The position numbers were made by a program, and so were the translations under genes. DNA of 64,000 nucleotides from NCBI GenBank assembly GCA_023376005.1, contig CM042142.1, positions 54,718,729 through 54,782,728 on the forward strand, given 5' to 3'. Shown in pieces: positions 57,659 to 64,000 of the stretch; positions within the stretch are counted from its first letter, which is position 1; each line of letters begins with the position of its first letter. This DNA is from Doryteuthis pealeii (taxonomy: Eukaryota; Mollusca; Cephalopoda; Myopsida; Loliginidae). The notes under the pieces were generated by a model. That model had not been told where the DNA came from. It worked only from the letters and a program-made list of their open reading frames with translations, and made no database searches.

Positions 57659-57917
57659 TTGGTTGGATTTTACGGCATGTCAACCCTTTTTGGATTATTT
57701 TATGCTGTAGATGTTTTGTTTTATTCATTCTTGATGGGTATTAACATTTTTTTTTAAAACTCATTTTTTTCTATTTAACCCATAACCATAACAAGTTCTA
57801 CCACTTCGGGTCAGAGTGGACCTGGTAGTAATGGTGATGAAGGGGTACTCCACATTCCCCAGAGCACCAAAATTGGAACCTCACCACTAGATGCAGTTTA
57901 ACGTCATGCCCAGGACA
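57659..57917 (-). mobile_element. Family B retroposon inside the mariner, with 12-bp target duplication
   Basis: The flanks CAGTCTGGTGAG (57647-57658) and CAGTCCAGTGAG (57918-57929) agree at 10 of 12 positions. The element contains TTACGGCATGTCAACCC, GTTCTACCACTTCGGGTCAG, and ends ACGTCATGCCCAGGACA, so it is 5'-truncated on the minus strand relative to 53783-54117. Confidence 0.8.
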
Positions 57918-58194
57918 CAGTCCAGTGAGTATGGAGGGTGTTGCACTTGTACAATGCTGTTTAAAATTATCAAGACTGGCTTTATGCATTTTTTCCCAAA
58001 TTGGCATTAACTTGTCTAGACATATGGTCATAATAATTTTTATGTTCAACATGTTTTCTTTTGAATTTTAAAATCTAAAGCTTCATTATCAAAAGTTGTT
58101 TTTTTATATCATACTTTTTATTATTTGTTAATACATTTCTAAGTGATAATCATCTGTAGATTGCTGGTTCCTTCCTGACTTCAAGTAAAAGTAA

Positions 58195-58325
58195 TATAGT
58201 TATTTACTAAGCTCAGCTTAGATGTGGCACAAGGCCAGAGGTATTGGGCGCCCAATGAGAATCAAACTCACTAAAAATGGTCTATAAATCTAGCTTGCTA
58301 AGCATTACACCATGTGAACATAGCT
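58195..58325 (-). repeat. tRNA-like SINE, family K
   Basis: The minus strand has ATGGTGTAATGCTTAGCAAG (A-box-like), GAGTTTGATTCTCATTGGGC (B-box-like), GCGCCCAATACCTCTGGCC and the tail TGAGCTTAGTAAA. It is close to 10955-11085. Confidence 0.65.
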
Positions 58326-58374
58326 TAACACTTGTACCCAGTCATGGTTAATGGAATAATAACAATCTAATGGA

Positions 58375-58560
58375 TTAAATAAAGGGTTCGGTTTCCACGA
58401 AGACATCAAAATAGGACATGATGGCTCCCAAGTTCAACAAGAAGATTCTTGAGTTTTACAAGAAACACCTGAAGAGGGCCGGAGACACATCAGCTGAAAC
58501 ATTGTGTATATAACAATAATAATGAGGACAACAGTCCAAAAAATCCAAATAATACACAGC
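58375..58560 (+). repeat. Family I repeat, single copy
   Basis: AAATAAAGGGTTCGGTTTCC, CTCCCAAGTTCAACAAGAAG, AAACACCTGAAGAGGGCCGG, CTGAAACATTGTGTATATAA, GAGGACAACAGTCCAAAAAA. It matches 50270-50455 in order. Confidence 0.7.
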
Positions 58561-58564
58561 TTGT

Positions 58565-58962
58565 ATAGAAAGGGGGAAAAATAGAGGGGGGGGAAAAAGA
58601 TATTTGAGTCAACAGTCTTCGACCAGCAGCTGAAAAAATTTGTCGTCGTCAAAATAATCTATACTGACTGCCGTCCCACGTAGGCCGAATGCTTCTCTGC
58701 TTGTCACCTTTACTCGCTTTGGTTACTTATGGGCATATTACCAAAACATCCGGGTACATCAGTCCAACCTCGCATCCGTCCAGTGCCTAAATCACATTTG
58801 TTTTTGCATGCGGGAGGACGTGGGCTCGATCCCGGCAGGCAAGACAATGTCTTGCTCTTTTTCCTTTCTCGTTCTCTGTCATAGCTTGTATGTTGCATAG
58901 TTAGTTTAGTACACAAACCGCAGGTTACTTACAGTACTACTTGTTACTAAGTGATAAACCAA
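58565..58962. other. Short GC-richer unassigned stretch
   Basis: 58610-58925 is less AT-rich than its surroundings, with a phrase GTGGGCTCGATCCCGGCAGG that looks like a tRNA-type B box. The minus frame 58710-58916 has no recognised domain. It is possibly another worn tRNA-derived repeat. Confidence 0.3.
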
Positions 58963-59735
58963 TCTGATTGATTGATTGATTTTAACTGCATGTCACCCAA
59001 TCTTATAATAATTATTTTATGCCTAACAGGATTCATGTTCATTGTACATTCATTCTACACTTTTTTCTGTAGTTGTTTCTTAAGAGGTTTTTGCACACAG
59101 TTATATGATATCAAGTATTACAATCTTACACAAATAATCTTCTCACAATTTTATGGTTCCAAGTATTCAATATCTAATATTGATAATTTATACACAAGTT
59201 TCAAATAATTATTACTAATAATAATCCTTACTAAACAATTATAGCTTCAATTAACTGTTCTTAATAAAGAATTTGGGCCGGGTTAGCTCAGTCGGTAGAG
59301 CATTCGGCTAGAAACCACAAGGTTCCTAGTTCGATACCGCCCTCGCCAACTCAGCGTATGAGTAGCACAGGGATCTGTGCGGTAAAGTAAGGAGCTGATG
59401 GTAGGTGTGGCGCTCCACCTCAGATGCCAAAAAACAATCTCCTTGGTTTAAGCGATTGAAAAGGGATAGACTCCCTCGCTGATTGGTTGATACCAACTTT
59501 AGGCTGCCCCGTTGACTTTTTTTTACTTTAATAAATATAATTTGCGGTTATAAGATATCAAGTATTCCTATCTAATAATTTTCAAACAGATCTATTTGAC
59601 CCATAGATAGGATCCAAATAAGTACTACCACCCTGGGTCAGAGTGGACCTGGGAGTAATGGCAATGAAGGGATACACCACACTCCCCATATCTCCAGAAC
59701 TGGAGTCTCATCACCAGATACAGTCTAGGGAGGGG
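58963..59735 (-). mobile_element. Family B-related retroposon split by a family A SINE
   Basis: The tail side GATTGATTGATTTTAACTGC, then ATGTCACCCAATC, lies at 58963-59100. The body side GACCCATAGATAGGATCCAA, GGGTCAGAGTGGACCTGGGA and CAATGAAGGGATACACCAC lies at 59590-59735. ATATCAAGTATT occurs on both sides (59107-59118 and 59553-59564). The intervening 59277-59530 is a SINE. It is more diverged than other B copies. Confidence 0.6.
59277..59530 (+). mobile_element. Family A tRNA-derived SINE, full length
   Basis: GGGCCGGGTTAGCTCAGTCG and GGTTCCTAGTTCGATACCGC heads are followed by CAACTCAGCGTATGAGTAGC, GGCGCTCCACCTCAGATGCC, GATAGACTCCCTCGCTGATT and a GACTTTTTTTTACTTTAA tail. The flanks AATAAAGAATTTG and AATAAATATAATTTG may be an imperfect target duplication. 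Confidence 0.88.
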
Positions 59736-60215
59736 GTCTTACCCCTCTACAGAAGATACAGTCAGCATATTCTAAGCCCCTACAACAGGGCTGATCACCC
59801 ATCTGAGTCACATGTTGTATAATTGGATAATTACTCTATAACTCTTAGTATAATTCACATACTCCTACCACCTTTTTTCTATGAAACCATAATGTGCAGT
59901 AAGTAAGTAAGTACACACATAGCCTACCAGTTTGTATAGAAATTAGGATTCCTATGTAATTACATGTCTTTTGAGATTTGTAAAATACTCTGTGGATCAC
60001 CTTTTACATCCATTCATGCCTAGTCTGAGGGTGTTGTCTTCCTTTTGTGCAAGTTTGCTGCATTCACTTAGAATGTTATGATAAATGTAAACACAGAGTT
60101 TTGTCTTGTTCCTAACATATGACCAAACATACAAATGAGAAGTTACAAAGTTACAATTATTTCTTTTTTATGCTTCCACTACAATATCTTTATTATAAAA
60201 GTTATCCACAAAAAT

Positions 60216-60262
<47 letters not shown>
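59736..60262. other. No gene seen
   Basis: AT-rich sequence ending in an AT tract (60221-60260). A phrase pair at 60040-60200 (GTGCAAGTTTGCTGCATTCA; ATGACCAAACATACAAATGA) resembles 62400-62530, suggesting an unclassified repeat. Confidence 0.4.
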
Positions 60263-60264
<2 letters not shown>

Positions 60265-60545
60265 CCAACCTCTCCACATGAGCAGGATGTAACACAAGGT
60301 CAGTTTATTAAGCGAGATTAGCAGGTTTGAATTCAGAGTTTTTCCTTCTCCTATACTGGTTACCTACCCAAGTTAAAGAACCCAGTCTGCTTTACTCTCT
60401 TACCCATAGCTGGAGGAAGAATATATGGATTCACGCCATTCCCAAGGGTATTAGTGCTATATGAAATGCAAACAGCCTTGCCCAGGATTTGAACTTGGAT
60501 CGATGAGTCCATTTCCAACAACTGTAACCATTACACTAAACAGTT
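60263..60545 (-). mobile_element. tRNA-derived SINE, family J, fuller copy
   Basis: The minus strand starts TGTTTAGTGTAATGGTTACA (A box) and CCAAGTTCAAATCCTGGGCA (B box). The body shared with 17946-18215 follows: CATTTCATATAGCACTAATA, GGTAAGAGAGTAAAGCAGAC, TGAATTCAAACCTGCTAATC and TGTTACATCCTGCTCATGTG. An AT tract adjoins its tail. Confidence 0.72.
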
Positions 60546-60847
60546 CCAAAATTACTTATATATGAAGATTAAAAAAAATCAAATTTAAAATAAATAACAC
60601 AGGATAATTATCTATGAAAACCTGCTTTCTAAAAATGATTATGCAAATTACATATCACTATTAATGTTTTATTAATTTGAGGTCATTTCAAAAGTGACAT
60701 TTCTGATACTTGGGCCACTTGGTACTTTAAGCCCTCGGGCACTATCCAGTTACACAATCGCTCAATCAATCCCTGGTTACAACTTTATCTAAAAAGAATA
60801 TTTGCAATAACTAAGCAATGATGTCCAGGAAGTATAAATTACACATA

Positions 60848-61101
60848 CTAGCTGAATACATATACTCTGAACAGAGAAAAATTAAGTTCTAATAAAAGTT
60901 CTGTTTTATTTTGGTTTTGATATATAAAAATAACCCAACTTATTTGGGCAATTGATTTCTCAATTGCATAAGTCTGCTATCAAAGTCTTTCCTCTCTATA
61001 ATTATTATTATTATTAACTTATGCAATTCCTGAGGGTATTGTGATGTAAGGAGTGATATAGTTTCAGTTACAGACAAACACCAAATCTCCATTATAATAA
61101 G
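60848..61101 (-). repeat. Possible degraded Helitron fragment
   Basis: The right end CAGTTACAGACAAACACCAA, then ATCTCCATTATAATAAG, matches the 5' end of Helitron copies 1-3, but the terminal TC is lost. CTAG at 60848 may mark the other end, without a hairpin. Only the 5' end homology is firm. Confidence 0.4.
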
Positions 61102-61829
61102 CGATGTGATAAGACCAAGTTAATATTAGTAAAACATAAATATCTAAGTAGCTGTTGTAGAATTAAATCCCAAGTTACTAACTTAAAAAGAAATCACTTG
61201 AAATAATACATAATCCAAAACGAAAATTTATTTGTGAATAGTAATATCTTATTTTCTGTCTAATTAGTTTTTAAGCTTTTATTTTAATTCAGAGTTCAAT
61301 TGTTGGAATAATGAATTATGAAATGGAAAAAATATATATATAATTATTATTTACCCATAGTCCATAAGAATATTACAGCTGTCTTCAACCATATTCCATA
61401 AGTGTCTTGCCTGCAAAGAATCTGAATGGTCTCTCTCAAACTTAACTGCATAGTGTTAATAAAGCAGGTGGTCTTCCTTCATCTGGGTGCCTGAATTCAC
61501 AGCTTTTAACATCCTGGTTCAGACCAACTGCCACCCACACAAAAGTTCAACACCCACCCTACATCCGGTACATTTCACAATTAGCAGTCAGGCAACGCTG
61601 ATGCTTTTAATCGGGTGAATGTCTATTGTCAGGGTTTTTAAATCTATTTTTACTTAAAAGCAAACCTTTAAATTTAGACTATGTTAATACTCATGGTATT
61701 TAATCGAACACATCTAAAAAGGAAGCAATATATTTGATTTTGCTGTAAAAAATGTTAACTGACTAAATTAGTAAAATTACTTGATATTTTTAGATTGAAA
61801 AAAAAAAAATCAAAATCAAAGATGAATTT

Positions 61830-61875
61830 ATTGTAATACTAATTGTAATACTAATTGTAATACTAATTGTAATAC
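61830..61875. repeat. 12-bp tandem repeat, nearly four units
   Basis: ATTGTAATACTA is repeated head to tail, ending in ATTGTAATACGCC. Confidence 0.9.
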
Positions 61876-61924
61876 GCCGTTAATTATATCAATGGTCCAG
61901 AGGCCGAAGCCACTGTTGACCATA

Positions 61925-62300
61925 TCTACATACTAATAACATGCCATTGTATTTATATATACAACAAAAAAGCAGTTTACAGTGTGAACAGGAAGGCTAA
62001 TTTGCATATTGATATTAAAAATTTGATTTTAATGAATATGTGCTTAGTATAATTGATTTCTAATTGTGTGGTTTTATCTTAATAAATATGAGCAGAAATC
62101 TTGGGGATAAATCTTAAAAGAAATCCATTAACAAGAAGAAATAACCGTAATTTTATTCTTTACTTTCTATTTTAACTAAATAGTTAAATTAGGAAAATTT
62201 AGCAGGTTTCATTTGTTCTATTTTTTATTATAGCCCCCTCTGTTTCAAACCTTTTTATCTGCATTCTTATTTAGTTTCATTAGTCTTTCTAATTTACATA
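61925..62300 (+). mobile_element. Helitron fragment in reverse orientation (copy 4)
   Basis: It is the reverse complement of the middle of copies 1 and 2: AGTTTACAGTGTGAACAGGA, AATTTGCATATTGATATT, TTTTATCTTAATAAATATGA, AACTAAATAGTTAAATTAGG and CCCCCTCTGTTTCAAACC. Both termini are missing. Confidence 0.75.
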
Positions 62301-62624
62301 TATTACCTAGCCATTCAAATGATTATTAAATATAGGAATGGTTACTTGTAACTACATAAGTGTGTATAAATAATTAGTATTAGATAAGTATTACAATAAA
62401 TAATCAAACTGATTTTCCTTTTCATTCACATAATGTTCTGATAAGTGTTAACATAGTTCTTGTTGTGTTGCTAAGTTACGACCAAATATACAAATAAGAA
62501 GGCGGAGTTAAAAAGTTACAATTATTTCTTTTTACACTTTCACAACAATGAATTTATTATAAAAGTGATAAAAAAAAATATACTTGATAAAAAACATCAA
62601 ATTAGAAATGAACTATAAGCATGT

Positions 62625-62910
62625 AGGTGGGGGGAGCAAAAATACCTGGTGTATTGATTTGTTTACTTTTGAGATTTACAAATGCTGGACATTTTAAAGT
62701 AAAATTTAATGCTATTTCTATGTATATTTTAATTTTTAAATATCTTTGAATATAAATCAAATCTTCATAATTTTTGCACAAAAAGTAAGAACCGGTGATA
62801 TTAAATGTGTAAATATATTTACTGTGTTGTTAATTGTTTTATTTTTGTAGTTTCATCCGGACATACATACATACATATACACCAACTGCCTTTTATATAT
62901 GTATAGATAG
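62625..62910. repeat. Dispersed repeat family P, copy 3 (reverse of copy 1)
   Basis: ACCTGGTGTATTGATTT, TTGAGATTTACAAATGCTGG, ATAATTTTTGCACAAAAAGT and TTTTGTAGTTTCATCCGGAC are the reverse complements of markers in 28546-28930. It ends in an (ACAT)n-rich stretch near 62860-62880. Confidence 0.65.
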
Positions 62911-63164
62911 ATAACACATCCAAATATCAGAACCTTCTTTTAAAAATCTTTATGCAAATTACATATCAGTATTACTCTTTTAAGCATTGTTTATTAGTAA
63001 ATATACCAAACGTTGAAAATTATCTCTATGTATTATGAACAGTTTTGTTTAAGATGATAGAAGTTAGGGACACACAGACACAGATTTGCATAATGGAGAT
63101 TTATAAATCATTTTAGTTTATCTCAGTCAGAGTATCCACCAAGGGATTGCTATATATATATAAT

Positions 63165-63445
63165 ATACCAAGCGTGTTGGTAAATCCTTGCAGTGAGAAA
63201 AAAAACAGCAAATAGTTTGATTGTAAAAATATACTACCAAACATCAACCGGGGAGAAAAAAATTTTTGAAAAAAAGAAAAGACCAAGGTAGTCATACCAA
63301 CAAAAAATAATCTATTGGTACAGTATTTGGCCAAAAGAAAAAACAATTTATATGTATATATATGTATATAAGATATATATATATTCATATAACCGCTAGG
63401 AGAATAGCTAATAAGTAAAAAGTGCTCAATACCTAAGAAGAGCAA
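63165..63445. repeat. Dispersed repeat family H, copy 2
   Basis: It is collinear with 47400-47735 but shorter in its AT tract: AGCAAATAGTTTGATTGTAA, TACTACCAAACATCAACCGG, TTTGGCCAAAAGAAAAAAC, TAAGTAAAAAGTGCTCAATA. As in copy 1, a fold-back lies immediately to its right. Confidence 0.7.
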
Positions 63446-63458
63446 ATAATAAAGATAA

Positions 63459-63584
63459 ATCTAATGAGTCAGACGAACTTACTATTAGTTTCGCTTAAAG
63501 CTCTTCAGGCTAAGATCTAAGTCAGATCTTAGCCCTGAAGAGCTTTAAGCAAAACTAATAGTAGGTTTGTCTGACTCATTAGAT
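63459..63584. repeat. Near-perfect 60-bp fold-back with 5-nt loop
   Basis: The arms 63459-63518 and 63524-63584 pair almost throughout (ATCTAATGAGTCAGACGAAC… against …GTTTGTCTGACTCATTAGAT; centre CTAAGATCT-AAGTC-AGATCTTAG). The arms differ at few positions plus one inserted base. It is followed by an AT tract and a mariner MITE. The small loop and long stem suit a palindromic MITE better than a microRNA precursor. Confidence 0.85.
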
Positions 63585-63612
63585 TATATATATATATATA
63601 TATATATATATA

Positions 63613-63750
63613 AGCTGTGTCATAAAAGTATTGAGATTGAAGCTGTATTTACCAAGATAGAAATGAACAATGAATGGAATGTTGTTTTTTTTCAGAAAAC
63701 AAGGTGCGTCAAAAAGTACAAAAAAATCTTGATATTTTTGACACACCTTG
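63613..63750. mobile_element. Mariner-type MITE
   Basis: The ends AGCTGTGTCATAAAAGTATT and TTTTTGACACACCTTG are inverted. The interior TGTATTTACCAAGATAGAAA, then TGAACAATGAATGGAATG, matches the terminal region of the mariner remnants at 50457 and 57136. Flanks are TA-rich, as expected for a TA target. Confidence 0.8.
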
Positions 63751-63794
63751 TATATATTGTCAACAATGTACAAATGGTCTGATTCAGCCATATG

Positions 63795-64000
63795 ATAGAT
63801 TGATTTTAATGGCATGCCAACCCATGTAGAGTTATTTTATTCCTAGAGGTTAGGGAATCACATTCAGTATATATTCACATTTACATTTTACAGTTGTTTT
63901 TTAAGAATTTCTTTTGAACAGTCCTATCAAATACAAATAATTTTTAAACAGATCTATCTAAGAAAAGGGTTGATATGCCGTAAAATAAAACAACCAACCA
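63795..64000. mobile_element. Family B tail ends in inverted arrangement at the window edge
   Basis: 63795-63830 (GATTGATTTTAATGGCATGC, CAACCC) is a forward family B tail. 63965-64000 (GGGTTGATATGCCGTAAAAT, then AAAACAACCAACCA) is the same tail in reverse, running off the window. Between them CAGATCTATCTA-type sequence resembles 59577-59600. Confidence 0.65.

Larger units (their letters stand above)
57136..58025 (-). pseudogene. Mariner transposase remnant interrupted by two younger insertions
   Basis: On the minus strand the sequence near 57250-57290 gives LLRCFDQWETCWNKC, then RGNYF, matching the C-terminal motif of the remnant at 50457-50842. Then comes the common end TGTATTTACCAAGACAGAAA. 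Upstream transposase-region sequence (57570-57655 and 57930-58025) is displaced by a fold-back MITE (57330-57560) and a family B element (57659-57917). Not functional. Confidence 0.75.

Noticed and set aside
30507..59340. tRNA genes at the AGCTCAGTCGG…GGTTCGATACC segments
   Set aside because: Only the promoter-bearing part resembles a tRNA. The acceptor-stem 3' half is missing and each is followed by the same ~170-bp SINE body, so these are SINE heads.
63459..63584. microRNA precursor
   Set aside because: A 60-bp almost fully paired stem with a 5-nt loop and no mismatch pattern typical of metazoan pre-miRNAs. A palindromic MITE is more likely, though small-RNA data could change this.

Overview
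The window is a very AT-rich, mostly non-coding stretch of animal DNA. It is probably from a mollusc and most likely a cephalopod of the octopus type. That is an inference from the abundant tRNA-derived SINEs (AGCTCAGTCGG…GGTTCGATACC heads with ACTT-type tails), the long (AT)n microsatellites and the mixture of Helitron, mariner, hAT and LINE remnants. No species can be named from sequence alone. There is no bacterial-style operon, CRISPR array or phage.

Only one clear protein-coding segment is present. Bases 2-304 (+) are the 3' end of a gene whose last ~50 residues form two C2H2 zinc fingers of the Ikaros/Hunchback C-terminal (dimerisation) type. The next ~17 kb (0.3-17.9 kb) is rich in homopolymer T/A tracts and poor in recent transposons. 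Its first part is presumably the 3' UTR. A possible minus-strand terminal exon lies at 8488-8650.

From 17.9 kb onward the window is a layered deposit of mobile elements. (a) Three non-autonomous Helitrons have intact A|TC…CTAG|T termini (18932-19575, 24737-25375, 30435-31176), and a degraded reverse copy lies at 61925-62300. (b) Remnants of LINE reverse transcriptase C-termini lie at 18455-18712, 29203-29805 and 53040-53500, all on the minus strand. (c) The tRNA-type SINE here called family A has about ten copies or fragments. (d) tRNA-like families J and K are also dispersed. (e) Family C is a SINE derived from 5S rRNA (best copy 51178-51379). Its 3' tail is shared with a different, 5'-truncating retroposon, family B, whose copies carry 11-12 bp target-site duplications. 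(f) A ~3 kb hAT element (42700-45724) contains two family A SINEs. (g) Two mariner transposase remnants (50457-50842, 57136-58025) share ends with short mariner MITEs (35950-36195, 63613-63750). (h) An LTR-retrotransposon fossil has a polypurine tract (55432-55942). (i) Several near-perfect fold-back repeats and local tandem duplications are present.

The elements do not work together as a pathway. They record insertion history: SINEs in a Helitron and in a hAT, and both a fold-back MITE and a family B retroposon in one mariner. The most noteworthy items are the 5S-rRNA SINE and its shared LINE-like tail, the Helitron set, the doubly invaded mariner, and the head-to-head inverted repeats that could form long dsRNA if transcribed.
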